A stretch of 64,000 bases of DNA from Lebetimonas sp. JH292 (GCF_000523275.1 NZ_ATHQ01000001.1:652501-716500), one strand, 5' to 3'. Counted from the stretch's first letter, positions 25,968 to 36,813 are shown. The notes: generated by a model from the sequence alone, not told the origin. Numbers and translations are program-made.

Positions 25968-26851
25968 TTTTTTTTTATTTTACAGAAGAAAAAGCCGCTA
26001 TATGCTCCAGCGGGCAGAATTCTTATTGCCTTTTTTACTTCTTTGCTAAATGTTTTATCTTCCCATTTGGTTATACCTTCTTGAATATTATCAATTGGCA
26101 AATTAACTTCTAAAATTTCAGCATTAGGAAATTTATTTAATAAAAAATCAATATTTTCCTCATTTTCTTCAGGAGAAAATGTACAAGTTGCATAAATCAT
26201 CTCACCGCCAGGCTTTAAAGAGTTAAAAGCAGAACTTAAAAGTTCTTTTTGTAACTTTGAAAATCTTTTTACCCTTTTTAAATTCCACCATGTAACCTCC
26301 CCGTCAATGTGTGCTTCGCTGCTGCATGGAGCATCTAAAAACACTTTATCAAACATCTCTCCTGTTGCTTTATATACAAATCTTCCGTCTTTATTATATG
26401 TCTGAATATTTTTTACACCATGTTCTTTAAAATTTCTTTTCATTCTGAAAAATCTCTTTTTATCAGGCTCAACAGCACTTACCTTTTTTGCCATCTCGCT
26501 GAAAATTAAACTCTTTCCCCCGGGGGCCGCCGCCAGATCAAAAACCCAGTCGTTTTCACTAATCCTCAAACTAAGAGCCGCAATAATTGATGAAAGGTTT
26601 TGAATATATATTTTATTTTGTGTATATGCGGATGATTTTGTTATTTTTTTTCTCTCCTCAATAGGCAAAGTATAAACATTTTCACTCCATCCTACTTTTT
26701 TAGGATTAAATCCTTCGCTTCTTAGCTCATTAATTACTTCTAAATCGGCTTTATGCCTGTTTATCCTAAAAGAAAATTCTTTTTTCTCTTTCAGACCTTT
26801 TAAAATCTGAGGATTTATTTTATTAATTCTATCTTCAAATACCTTTTGCAA
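25964..26851 (-). CDS. RsmB/NOP-family RNA cytosine methyltransferase
   Basis: A 295-residue m5C methyltransferase. SAM site WVFDLAAAPGGKSLIFSEMAKK, then KVFLDAPCSSEAHIDG (motif IV Cys in PCS) and MIYATCTFSPEENEENIDF (motif VI TC, the second Cys). It lacks a long N-terminal NusB-like domain, so it resembles YebU/NSUN-like short forms; the target (rRNA or tRNA) is undetermined. It directly follows the Hpt gene with one base between. Confidence 0.88.
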   Translation of the reverse strand: MQKVFEDRINKINPQILKGLKEKKEFSFRINRHKADLEVINELRSEGFNPKKVGWSENVYTLPIEERKKITKSSAYTQNKIYIQNLSSIIAALSLRISENDWVFDLAAAPGGKSLIFSEMAKKVSAVEPDKKRFFRMKRNFKEHGVKNIQTYNKDGRFVYKATGEMFDKVFLDAPCSSEAHIDGEVTWWNLKRVKRFSKLQKELLSSAFNSLKPGGEMIYATCTFSPEENEENIDFLLNKFPNAEILEVNLPIDNIQEGITKWEDKTFSKEVKKAIRILPAGAYSGFFFCKIKKN

Positions 26852-26852
26852 T

Positions 26853-27239
26853 TTAAACCTTTGGAAGTTTTTTTAAAATGCTCATATCCAGTTTACTTAA
26901 TTCTCTATTGTTTTCAATATCTTCATACCATTTATGAATTTGAGCTGTAGCATCAAAAAGCCAATCAATTACATCTTTTGGAATTTTTTCTTTTCCTCTT
27001 ACTTTGTCTAAAATATCTTCAATTAAATGGGCATAATTTGAAATTCTTTTAAGTTTCAAATATGCAGTGGCAGATTTTAAATTGTGAAACATTCTAAAAA
27101 GATCATTTACAGCTTCCGGATTGGTGTATAATCCTTCTAATAAAAGATCCAGATTATCTTCTATAACATCATAAAGCATTAAAAATTCATCTACAATTTC
27201 GCTGTCAAACTCGCTGTATAAATAATCTTTAATTCCCAC
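26853..27239 (-). CDS. Hpt-domain phosphotransfer protein
   Basis: A 128-residue all-helical protein. MFHNLKSATAYLKLKRISNYAHLIEDILDKVRG carries the phospho-accepting H52 in the HxLKS motif and the following helix of histidine phosphotransfer domains. No kinase or receiver domain is attached. The start is GTG at 27239, sharing its G with the TAG stop of the thyX reading frame. Its partner kinase is not in the window; the Cache-GGDEF-EAL protein is not an obvious partner. Confidence 0.75.
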   Translation of the reverse strand: MGIKDYLYSEFDSEIVDEFLMLYDVIEDNLDLLLEGLYTNPEAVNDLFRMFHNLKSATAYLKLKRISNYAHLIEDILDKVRGKEKIPKDVIDWLFDATAQIHKWYEDIENNRELSKLDMSILKKLPKV

Positions 27240-28584
27240 TAAATTATCCTGTTATAATCCTCAAAATCCAGCTTCCATACCTTTACCCCACAAAATCTCT
27301 CTCCTTCGGGACAAACAGGTCTTAAACCTTCTTTATACCTTATTGCACAAGGAGGTAAAAAGTTTTTAGCTGCATTTAATCCAGCATCTTTTAACTGTTT
27401 AACCTGATTATATACTGTATCAAAAATTTCCTCCTGGGCATTATAACAGAGTCTCATTTGAGCCTTATGGGCAAATTCATTAAAATCATCATGTTCTATA
27501 ATTTCTATATTATGGGCATTTAAAAGCGCATAAGCAGCCTTACTAAAACCTAAATTTTTTTTCTCTTTTTCAAAAAAATCATATGAATATTCAACTGCTT
27601 CTTTATATAAATATTTATCTCTATTTCAGCTATTATAATAGGAATATAAAAATCTCTTTTATAAATATCTTCAAGTTTTGCTCTTACAGCAGGTGAGCGG
27701 CGGTGTCTTTGATTTTGGGCATCAGCTGAAAGAGATAGTTTTATATATGAATTAAAGCTTCCAAGTATACTTTCATCTAAATACATACTGCTAAGCCTCA
27801 TAACACCTGCATAATTTGCATTTAAATTAAAATCATAATCCACAATATCAAAAACCTTAACTTTTTCTTTTATATTATGTTTTTCTTTTATTCTCTCTAT
27901 ATCAATTTCTGGAAAAATTACTTTTTCATTTTCTGCAAATTCAATTAAAGGCGCTAAATTTTCATCAATTTTAAGCATTTGCTGTTTTAACTGATTTACA
28001 AAATCATTTGCTTCTTCTTTAGCTTCAGGAATTACCTTGACGGCTGTTATATATCTTAGGGCTGTAATTACATTAACTGTATGATAAAGATGGGCATTCA
28101 TTCCCATTGGCAAAAGATATCTTGCAAATTCCTGTGCTTTTTTCTTTGCTGATTTTTTTTGAAATTTAGGAAGGATTTGTTCAATTACAGGAGTTAGCTT
28201 TTCTATTAATTTTTCATAATAATTAAACATTGTTTCATAATAATTTTGCCAAGATTCTTTATTACAATTTTTAGGATAAGTAAAATTATCAACTTTCATT
28301 TTTGCATATCTTTGAGATACTTGTTCTGAATTATAAAAAGGGTGAGAATGAAGTAATCTCCAAATTAAAAGCCTGCTCATTCCTTCAATTAAAAAAGTAA
28401 AATGATAATGCATTAGGGTTGTATGATGCCCTGCTTTAAAAATAGAATTTAAAAGTTCATTTTTTTTATCCCACTTAGCCACATCTTCAGGAGTTATAAT
28501 ATTCTTTCCAAAATAGCAGCTCCTGGCACTTCCTACTGCTATATCTGTCGGTTTATAATTAGTTTTTAGAGCCGTTATTTTCAT
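27239..28584 (-). pseudogene. thyX: Long FAD-dependent thymidylate synthase ThyX, interrupted by a one-base frameshift
   Basis: The first frame (28584 down to 27550) starts MKITALKTNYKPTDIAVGSARSCYFG and contains GHHTTLMHYHFTFLIEGMSR, SEQVSQRY and, late, QNQRHRRSPAVRAKLED (the RHRxxS ThyX motif), then runs into AEIEINIYIKK and stops. In the other frame, from the same spot, NRDKYLYKEAVEYSYDFFE, then AHKAQMRLCYNAQEEIF and a Cys-containing tail, continue to TAG at 27239. Adding one A to the AAA at about 27624-27627 gives one 449-codon frame reading IIIAENRDKYLYKEA. The N-half keeps the SxQRY-type and the C-half the RHR-type motif, so it looks like a two-domain ThyX. Sequencing error or real mutation cannot be told apart. 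Confidence 0.8.
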
Positions 28585-28616
28585 TAGTTACCTTTAATAA
28601 AAACACTATTAATTTT

Positions 28617-28748
28617 TTACATTATAAAATTTATAAAAAAAATTAAAAACATTAATAAATATTCAAAGAGCAATTCAGTAAAATCACTACCTTCTTTATC
28701 TATAGTATTAAAATTTTGATATTCTTTATAAGAAAGCTTTGTAGACAT
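28617..28748 (-). CDS. Possible 43-residue membrane peptide
   Basis: Reads MSTKLSYKEYQNFNTIDKEG and ends with a hydrophobic C-terminal helix (LLFEYLLMFLIFFINFIM). It lies between queF and thyX on the same strand. No Shine-Dalgarno is present, but a TATAAT nine bases before the ATG would fit a leaderless transcript. The tail-anchor layout is suggestive; the AT-rich context makes a chance frame quite possible. Confidence 0.25.
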   Translation of the reverse strand: MSTKLSYKEYQNFNTIDKEGSDFTELLFEYLLMFLIFFINFIM

Positions 28749-28768
28749 AATTAAATAATTATATATAT

Positions 28769-29176
28769 TTAAAAAAGAGGAAAAATAGAAAAATTTTTTA
28801 TTTTTTCGCTGTCTATTTCAATTACTGTATGAACATTTCCTCTTGGGTTAAAATCCATTGTAATTTTCATATATTTTGGTTTTAGTTTGTTATAAAGTGT
28901 ATCAAAAATTTCGTTAGCTGCATCTTCGTGGGAAATGTATCTGTTCATAAAAGAATTTATATAAAGTTTTAAGGCTTTTAACTCAACCACCCAATCATCA
29001 GGAATATATTCAAGATAAATAGTTGCAAAATCTGGATATCCGCTTCTTGGACATTTGCACATAAATTCAGGTAAAGTAATTTTAATTAAATAATTTTTTT
29101 TATTTTTATTCGGCCATATTTCCATATTGTCTGGATTAAACTCAACTATCTCTTTTTCACCGTATTTCAAAAGCAC
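28769..29176 (-). CDS. queF: NADPH-dependent 7-cyano-7-deazaguanine reductase
   Basis: A 135-residue type I QueF that reduces preQ0 to preQ1 in the queuosine pathway. The motif MCKCPRSGYPDFATIYLEYIPD holds the nucleophilic C42 and the Asp of the catalytic pair, and VELKALKLYINSFMNRYISHE is the QueF family signature, with the glutamate used in substrate binding. Length fits the short (unimodular) form. It sits about 220 bases downstream of gyrB on the same strand. Confidence 0.95.
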   Translation of the reverse strand: MLLKYGEKEIVEFNPDNMEIWPNKNKKNYLIKITLPEFMCKCPRSGYPDFATIYLEYIPDDWVVELKALKLYINSFMNRYISHEDAANEIFDTLYNKLKPKYMKITMDFNPRGNVHTVIEIDSEKIKNFSIFPLF

Positions 29177-29395
29177 AAAGCTCTTCTTTTTTCTTTAAAT
29201 TTGAATATTTTCTTAAAATAATTTCAAATATTGAAAACAAAGAAGAAAAAATAAATTATTATGTTCATAAATATTTCTTTTTAATTCGTTATAAATTTTG
29301 CTATAATTCTCTTGTTCATCTAATTTATTAGATTTATAAAAAATTTCTTTTATTCTTAGATATTCTATATCTTTATCAATTTCGCATTTTTTTCC
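29177..29395 (-). other. gyrB-queF intergenic region with an open in-frame stretch
   Basis: After the gyrB TAA the same frame stays open for about 65 codons (KKCEIDKDIEYLRIKEIFY, then NELKRNIYEHNNLFFLL and QYLKLF) before the next stop. No ATG, GTG or TTG opens it; an ATG (29383) is one frame off. It could be a remnant gene, a gene with a shifted start, or chance. No RNA gene or hairpin terminator was seen here. Confidence 0.3.
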
Positions 29396-31681
<2,286 letters not shown>

Positions 31682-31711
31682 TTAAAATATATTTATTTTA
31701 TTAATATTATA

Positions 31712-32764
31712 TCATATATTAAGAGGCATTACTATTGTCAGGAAATTCTCACTGTTTAAGATAAATGGAATATTTGGTTCGTTTAACCCCAAGATAAAAT
31801 CTTCCTTATCTATTACAGTTAAAAAGTCTATTATATATCTGCTGTTGACGGCAAATGTGAATTCTTCTATATCGCAGTTGTAATCAAAACTTGTTTTAGC
31901 CTGCATACTTTCTTCTGATATACTTTCAAATTCAATTTTGTCTTTTCTTATTGTAATTTTTACTTCTGTGGAGACTATACTTATCTGTTTTAAATGTGAA
32001 AGAAATTCATTTTTATCAATTTTTAATTTATATATCAGATTTTTTGGTATAATTTTTTCATAAGTAGGAAATTTTCCGTTTATCAGTTTGGTGAAAAAGA
32101 ATATGTTTTTGTTTTTTAAAATTAAATAAGTCTCGTCATAAAAAATCTTCATATCATCTCTGATAATTCTTTTAATTTCTGCAATTGAACGTTTAGGTAC
32201 TATTATTTTATTTTCTTTTGCTTTTGCATTTGAATAATAAAGTGCAAGTCTTCTTGTATCGGTGGAAACAAAATTTGATTTTTCTTTTAAATCAAATAAA
32301 GCCCCGTTTAATTCATATTTCGGATTATTTGTATCGATTACCGGATAAATTTTTTTTATTGCATCTTGAAATTCATCTATTTTTATATCAATTTTTTCCA
32401 AATTATCTGTTGTTGGAAATTCAGGAAATTGGTTAGGATCGAATGAAATTAACTTATATACGGAGGTGTCTTGGATTATTGTTATTTTTTCATTTTCGGA
32501 AATTATTTCAATTTCTTTGTTTTTAAGGGCTTTTACGATATTGTTTATTTTTTTTGCATTTAGTGTTATTTTACCTTTTTTTAATATTTTACATTTTGTT
32601 GATAGCTTTATTCCTATTTCTTTATCTGTGGCTTTTATAGTTAGTTCTTCATCTGCTTCTAATAAAATATGTGATGTTATCTGGGTGTTGTCTTTTTTTT
32701 CAGTAAAACCCATTATATTTGATAATATGCTTTCTATTAACGGTTTTTCAATTTTGATATGCAT
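31712..32764 (-). CDS. dnaN: DNA polymerase III beta sliding clamp
   Basis: A 350-residue clamp. The three-fold repeated fold is recognisable from MHIKIEKPLIESILSNIMGFTEKK at the start, KYELNGALFDLKEKSNFVSTDTRRLALYY in the middle, and AVNSRYIIDFLTVID with the terminal TIVMPLNI (the M-P-L binding-pocket end seen in bacterial clamps). It lies downstream of dnaA, separated by the origin region. The ATG is preceded by AAAAGGAG. Confidence 0.96.
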   Translation of the reverse strand: MHIKIEKPLIESILSNIMGFTEKKDNTQITSHILLEADEELTIKATDKEIGIKLSTKCKILKKGKITLNAKKINNIVKALKNKEIEIISENEKITIIQDTSVYKLISFDPNQFPEFPTTDNLEKIDIKIDEFQDAIKKIYPVIDTNNPKYELNGALFDLKEKSNFVSTDTRRLALYYSNAKAKENKIIVPKRSIAEIKRIIRDDMKIFYDETYLILKNKNIFFFTKLINGKFPTYEKIIPKNLIYKLKIDKNEFLSHLKQISIVSTEVKITIRKDKIEFESISEESMQAKTSFDYNCDIEEFTFAVNSRYIIDFLTVIDKEDFILGLNEPNIPFILNSENFLTIVMPLNI

Positions 32765-32884
32765 TGTTTCTCCTTTTTAAATTTCTTTAATAGTAATAAT
32801 AAGCAGCGTTAATATGTGAAAAACTTTATTTTTTACCATTATATCTAATTTCTCTTGGTGAATGTGAAAATTTTTTTGTTCACA
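32765..32884. other. Probable replication origin (oriC) between dnaA and dnaN
   Basis: A 120-base, very AT-rich gap. DnaA-box-like 9-mers: TGTGAAAAA at 32815-32823 (reverse of TTTTTCACA), TGTGAAAAT at 32863-32871, and TTGTTCACA at 32876-32884, the last abutting an eight-of-nine TTATTCACT at 32885. Next to the 32815 box are the only GC-rich bases (GCAGCG, 32803-32808) and then five DnaA-trios. Box, GC-rich spacer and trios together form the basal unwinding arrangement known from bacterial origins; C. jejuni is known to use the dnaA-dnaN gap. Confidence 0.72.
32788..32802 (+). promoter_or_regulatory. DnaA-trio element
   Basis: TAA TAG TAA TAA TAA: five consecutive TA(A/G) triplets. Read away from the neighbouring DnaA box (leftwards on this strand) they are 3'-AAT AAT AAT GAT AAT-5', matching the 3'-(G/A)AT-5' trio consensus through which DnaA stretches one strand during origin opening. 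A 12-base spacer separates them from the box. Confidence 0.65.
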
Positions 32885-34195
32885 TTATTCACTTTTTTTA
32901 AGTTGTATTTTACTTTTTAGTTCTTCTATTTTCATTCTGAAATCCGCGTCTTCTTTTAATTTTTTGTTAAAACTTTTTATAGCATGGCTTACTGCACTGT
33001 GATCTTTGAGACCAAAATATTTCGCAATTTTAGGAGTTGATTCCTGGGTAAATTCTCTTGCAAGGTAAATTGCGCATCTTCTTGCCTGAACAATATTTCT
33101 GTTTCTGCTTTTTGAACTTATTTCACTTGGTTTTATATTGAATTCTTTTGCAATTAATTCTATTATATCCTCGAGTGTAATATTTTCTTTTTTATCTTTT
33201 ATATGTTCTTTTAGCGCCTGTTTTGCAAAATCGAGAGTAATTTTGTTTACTCCGAGAATTTTGGACATTGCATTTATTTTTGTAATCATCCCTTCAATTT
33301 CACGTATATTGGAATCGAGTTTTGTAGCAATATATTCTATTATTTCATCAGGCAGGTAAATTCCGTTAAGCTCGCATTTTTTTCTTATTATTTCTATTTT
33401 TGTTTCAAGTTCAGGAGGTTGAATATCTACTATAAGTCCTGCTTCAAATCTGCTTCTGAGTCTGTCTACCAGGTCATAAAGTTTTTTGGGAGGTCTGTCC
33501 GCTGTTAGGCAGATTTGTTTTTTTTGATTATACAGTTCATTGAATGTATGGAAAAATTCTTCCTGGGTCTGTTCTTTCCCGGCAAAAAACTGAACATCGT
33601 CGATAAGCAGCACATCGCAGTTTCTGTATTTTTCGTGAAATCTCTCGGGTGTTTTCATTCTTATGTTTTCTATAAATTCGTTCATAAATTGTTCGCTTGT
33701 TACATATAATACATTAAGTCTATTTTTGAGATAATTTCCAATTGCCTGGAGCAGGTGCGTTTTTCCGAGTCCGACACCTCCGTATATAAACAGCGGGTTG
33801 TAATTTTTTCCTGGGTTTTCAGCTACACTTTTTGCAGCTGTGTATGCAAACTGGTTTGAGGGTCCCACTATAAAACTCTCAAACGTATATTCGGGAATCA
33901 GGACACTGATTTGGGTAAGGGAAGGGGTGGCTTCAATATTTGTAATTTTAGGTTTTATTTTTCCGGTTATAATTTCAATATTGGGTTTTATTCCCGTTTC
34001 TTTTTCATAAAGTGAAATTATTTTATTTAAAAATTTTCTTTTTATATAGCTTGCTATGAAAATATTTGCGGCTTTGATTATCAGATGCGATGATGATGAA
34101 TTTTCTTCATCGAGTGTTAAATTTTTTAAAAATTTATTATAATTCACAGGATTTTCACTTTTTAAGTGTTTTTTTATTTTTTCAAATAAGTTCAA
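32885..34195 (-). CDS. dnaA: Chromosomal replication initiator DnaA
   Basis: A 436-residue initiator when started at TTG 34195, which has AAAGG six bases upstream and gives an N-terminus (NLFEKIKKHLKSENPVNYNKFLKNL) that fits DnaA domain I. A longer frame up to 34282 would translate the DnaA boxes themselves and adds a segment unlike DnaA. Domain III shows Walker A GGVGLGKTHLLQAIG, Walker B VLLIDDVQFFAGKEQTQEEFFHTFNELY and arginine-finger region VDRLRSRFEAGL. Domain IV has REFTQESTPKIAKYFGLKDHSAVSHAIKSF, the DNA-binding signature. Confidence 0.95.
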   Translation of the reverse strand: MNLFEKIKKHLKSENPVNYNKFLKNLTLDEENSSSSHLIIKAANIFIASYIKRKFLNKIISLYEKETGIKPNIEIITGKIKPKITNIEATPSLTQISVLIPEYTFESFIVGPSNQFAYTAAKSVAENPGKNYNPLFIYGGVGLGKTHLLQAIGNYLKNRLNVLYVTSEQFMNEFIENIRMKTPERFHEKYRNCDVLLIDDVQFFAGKEQTQEEFFHTFNELYNQKKQICLTADRPPKKLYDLVDRLRSRFEAGLIVDIQPPELETKIEIIRKKCELNGIYLPDEIIEYIATKLDSNIREIEGMITKINAMSKILGVNKITLDFAKQALKEHIKDKKENITLEDIIELIAKEFNIKPSEISSKSRNRNIVQARRCAIYLAREFTQESTPKIAKYFGLKDHSAVSHAIKSFNKKLKEDADFRMKIEELKSKIQLKKSE

Positions 34196-34364
34196 TTTAA
34201 ACCTTTGTATAAATTTTGTGAAAATTTTTTTATTCACATGTTGAAAAATTTGTGAAAATTTATGTGAATTTAATTTTATCATAACCTAAAATAAATGTCT
34301 ATATAAGTTATTCACATTGTGAAAAAGATGTGAATAAAAACTGAATTAATTGTGAAAGGAAATA
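34196..34364. promoter_or_regulatory. DnaA-box cluster upstream of dnaA (second origin module or autoregulatory region)
   Basis: Perfect TTATTCACA at 34230-34238, 34308-34316 and, inverted, 34329-34337; TTTTTCACA inverted at 34318-34326; weaker TGTGAAAAT at 34217 and 34251, TGTGAATTT at 34263 and TGTGAAAGG at 34351. Eight boxes in 169 bases between divergent dnaA and ruvC. In Helicobacter the origin is bipartite with boxes on both sides of dnaA, so this may be the partner module; it must also contain the dnaA and ruvC promoters. Confidence 0.75.
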
Positions 34365-34829
34365 ATGAAAATATTGGGAATCGATCCCGGAACCATCAGA
34401 TGCGGATATGCAATTATTGAAACAAAGCCCAAAATTCATCTGATAGATGCGGGAATTATAAAAATAAAAGAAAAAGAGTTACAGTATCAATTGTCCGAAC
34501 TTATAGAAGGGATTGATAATATATATCAAAATGATATAGACGATGTCGCAATAGAAAATATTTTTTATGCGTTTAACCCTAAAACTGTTCTTAAACTGGC
34601 CCAGTTTAGAGGGGCTTTGAGTCTTAGGGTTTTGCAAATCCATGGGAATTTTTTTGAATATACCCCACTCCAGGTTAAAAAAGCTGTAACAGGAAACGGA
34701 AAAGCCGCAAAAGAGCAGGTTGCATTTATGGTTAAAAAAATTTTGGGTATAAAAGGTGAAATCAAACCTTTTGATATTACCGATGCAATTGCTGTGGCAA
34801 TTACCCACGCTCAGAGGATAAAATGTTAG
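34365..34829 (+). CDS. ruvC: Holliday junction resolvase RuvC
   Basis: A 154-residue endonuclease. [16 protein letters not shown] holds the first catalytic Asp (D7), [25 protein letters not shown] the Glu and DNA-binding loop, and [14 protein letters not shown] the C-terminal Asp pair. Length is normal. GAAAGGAAAT precedes the ATG. Divergent from dnaA across the DnaA-box cluster; its last seven bases overlap the next gene. Confidence 0.96.
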   Translation: MKILGIDPGTIRCGYAIIETKPKIHLIDAGIIKIKEKELQYQLSELIEGIDNIYQNDIDDVAIENIFYAFNPKTVLKLAQFRGALSLRVLQIHGNFFEYTPLQVKKAVTGNGKAAKEQVAFMVKKILGIKGEIKPFDITDAIAVAITHAQRIKC

Positions 34830-35404
34830 AAATAGCGGATATTATAGGCATAATAGCTTTTTCAATCAGCGGATTCATAATAGGCGTTAAAAATAGGCTT
34901 GATATGCTTGGAATAATTTTAAGCGCTTTTTTTACAGCGCTCGGGGGAGGGATTATCAGGGATTTATTGACTCATAGAAATATTTTTGCTTTTAATAATT
35001 CTTTTGCAGGGAGCATGGTTTTAATAGTTGTAATTATAGGAATTTATTTAAAATTTCATCAAAAAAATATTGAAAATAAAACTATTTTTATTTTAAGCGA
35101 TGCGATAGGGCTTTCCTCTTTTTCTATTTCCGGGGCTTTAGCGGCAATAAATGCTGGGTTTAATATTTTCGGTGTTGTTTTTTTGGCTTTAATAACAGCT
35201 GTGGGTGGCGGAATGATAAGAGATATTATGATAAATGAGGTTCCTTTTATATTAAGAGAAAAATTTTACGGAAGCATCAGCATTATTATTGGTTTTATAA
35301 TTTATTTTTTTAATTATAATTTTTTGATACCGTTTATTTTTATTTTTGGAATAATTTTAAGAATTTTTGCATATATTTATGATTGGCATTTGCCAAAAAT
35401 TTAA
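34823..35404 (+). CDS. TRIC-type cation channel family membrane protein (UPF0126)
   Basis: A 193-residue protein with seven predicted membrane helices arranged as two repeats of three plus one. Each repeat has the diagnostic glycine motif: [20 protein letters not shown] in the first and [20 protein letters not shown] in the second. These are the GGG-x-x-RD motifs of the UPF0126/YicG family, whose structures show trimeric TRIC channels. Physiological ion and role are not known here. Start overlaps ruvC. Confidence 0.88.
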   Translation: MLEIADIIGIIAFSISGFIIGVKNRLDMLGIILSAFFTALGGGIIRDLLTHRNIFAFNNSFAGSMVLIVVIIGIYLKFHQKNIENKTIFILSDAIGLSSFSISGALAAINAGFNIFGVVFLALITAVGGGMIRDIMINEVPFILREKFYGSISIIIGFIIYFFNYNFLIPFIFIFGIILRIFAYIYDWHLPKI

Positions 35405-35430
35405 GTATAATTTAAAAAAAAAGGAGTAAT

Positions 35431-35904
35431 ATGAAAGTAGGAGATTTAGTTATAGTTGCAGGACTTGGAGAAATTAAAGCATATATTGCCTCTCCAAGAA
35501 CACCGGAAGCCGAAGCCGGTTTAAAACCTGAAGAAATCAAACTTGATTTTGTAAGAGGTATAGATGTGGTCGAATCCCATAAAAAACTTCAGGATTTAAT
35601 TACAGACACAACCGGCACGACGTATAAGCCAGGATTTTTAGATAGAGCCACAAGTGGGGAAAAACATACCCTAAAACAGGAAATTATAAATGAAGCCGTA
35701 AAAGATGTGGCCGAAGATATTGATTTAATAATAAATGAACTTGGAGAAAAAAAAGTGTTTTTATCTCTTCCTAAAATTTATGCCAAAGATATTTTGGAAA
35801 AACTTAAAAATAAAGATAAAATTTTCAGGGTAGTTGAAAAAGATTTATTAAAAACAGATAAAAACAGACTACCTGAAGAATTTAAGCCAGAGATTTTAAA
35901 ATAA
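35431..35904 (+). CDS. Possible host-attachment (baeRF-like) family protein
   Basis: A 157-residue soluble protein. VKDVAEDIDLIINELGEKKVFLSLPKIYAKDILEKL followed by RVVEKDLLK resembles the C-terminal half of the Host_attach/baeRF family (helix, strand, P-x-x-L helix, then a DLT-like end), and the N-terminal VIVAGLGEIKAYI could be the matching first strand. Similarity is weak and the family name is historical. It has its own TATAAT (35406-35411) and AAGGAG. It overlaps nusB tail-to-tail by 23 bases. Confidence 0.42.
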   Translation: MKVGDLVIVAGLGEIKAYIASPRTPEAEAGLKPEEIKLDFVRGIDVVESHKKLQDLITDTTGTTYKPGFLDRATSGEKHTLKQEIINEAVKDVAEDIDLIINELGEKKVFLSLPKIYAKDILEKLKNKDKIFRVVEKDLLKTDKNRLPEEFKPEILK

Positions 35905-36304
35905 TCTCTTTCTCTTTTGCCACTTTATCCAAAATACCGTTAATAAAACCTTTTGATTTGTCTTCTGAGAAGTTTTTGGCTATTTTAATCGCTTCGTTTA
36001 TAACTATCTGATAAGGTGTGTCGGTAAAAAGTATTTCATAAACACCAAGTCTTAAAATCTGTTTGTCAATCTTATCAAGTCTCTCAAAATCCCAGTCTAT
36101 TAAATGATTTTTTATTATTTCATCTATTTTGTCTAAATTTTCTATTATTCCTTTTAATAATTTTTTGGCAAACCCTGCTTTGGCATCTTTTACTTTTTTG
36201 TCTTTTAATATTTCTTCAAACTGGTTAAAAGCATCGTCATTTCCCATTTCTTTTGCATATAATGTTTGAATGACGGCTTCTCTTGCATGTGTGATTGTGG
36301 CCAT
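35882..36304 (-). CDS. nusB: Transcription antitermination factor NusB
   Basis: A 140-residue all-helical protein. ATITHAREAVIQTLYAKEMGN at the start and the core DKIDEIIKNHLIDWDFERLDKIDKQILRLGVYEILFTDTPYQIVINEAIKIAKNFSED followed by FINGILDKVAKE are the NusB signature. It works with NusE (S10) at boxA in rRNA operons. It directly follows ribH, a linkage common in bacteria. Confidence 0.96.
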   Translation of the reverse strand: MATITHAREAVIQTLYAKEMGNDDAFNQFEEILKDKKVKDAKAGFAKKLLKGIIENLDKIDEIIKNHLIDWDFERLDKIDKQILRLGVYEILFTDTPYQIVINEAIKIAKNFSEDKSKGFINGILDKVAKEKEIILKSLA

Positions 36305-36775
36305 TTATTCTCCTAAATTTTTATATAAATTTATCATTTCAATAAGTCCTGTCATTGCTTCAAAACCTTTGTTTCCGGCTTTTGTTCCTGCCCTTTCTAT
36401 GGCCTGTTCTATTGTATCTGTGGTTAAAAGGCCAAATGTCACAGGTGTGTTTGAATGTAAGGTGGTATTTGCTATTCCTTTTGTGGCTTCTGCCGCCACA
36501 TAATCAAAATGAGGGGTTGCCCCCCTGATTACCGCCCCCACACAAACAATTCCGTCAAATTTATTTAATTTTAGCGCTCTTTTTAGGGCAAACGGAATTT
36601 CAAATGCACCTGGAACTAAAATAAGGCTCAAATTTTCTTCCTTTCCTCCGTTTCTTAAAAATGCATCTTTTGCCCCTTCTACTAATCTGTCCGTAATTAA
36701 ATGATTAAATCTGCTTGCTATTATTGCAATTTTTTCGCTACCTGTTATTTGTAAATTTCCTTCAATTACTTTCAT
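36305..36775 (-). CDS. ribH: 6,7-dimethyl-8-ribityllumazine synthase
   Basis: A 156-residue enzyme, penultimate step of riboflavin synthesis. [61 protein letters not shown] (with the catalytic His) and [25 protein letters not shown] are in the standard order. AAAGGAATAG precedes the ATG. Operon ribH-nusB. Confidence 0.97.
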   Translation of the reverse strand: MKVIEGNLQITGSEKIAIIASRFNHLITDRLVEGAKDAFLRNGGKEENLSLILVPGAFEIPFALKRALKLNKFDGIVCVGAVIRGATPHFDYVAAEATKGIANTTLHSNTPVTFGLLTTDTIEQAIERAGTKAGNKGFEAMTGLIEMINLYKNLGE

Positions 36776-36785
36776 ACTATTCCTT

Positions 36786-36813
36786 TCTCTTAATTTTCCA
36801 TTATTAATTTATT
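36786..36813 (-). repeat. 7-bp periodic tract between kdsA and ribH
   Basis: Plus strand: TCTCTTA, ATTTTCC, ATTATTA, ATTTATT. On the minus strand it reads AATAAAT, TAATAAT, GGAAAAT, TAAGAGA, the AATGGAAAAT type seen at 44.85 kb. Degenerate, so less sure. Confidence 0.35.

Noticed and set aside
27239-27457. A separate 72-residue gene after thyX
   Set aside because: Its frame extends upstream, without a start, to the point where the thyX frame ends, and completes a ThyX-like C-terminus (MRLCYNAQEEIF). It is the broken end of thyX.
34196-34282. 29 extra N-terminal residues of DnaA
   Set aside because: They translate the DnaA boxes and do not resemble DnaA domain I; TTG at 34195 has a ribosome binding site.
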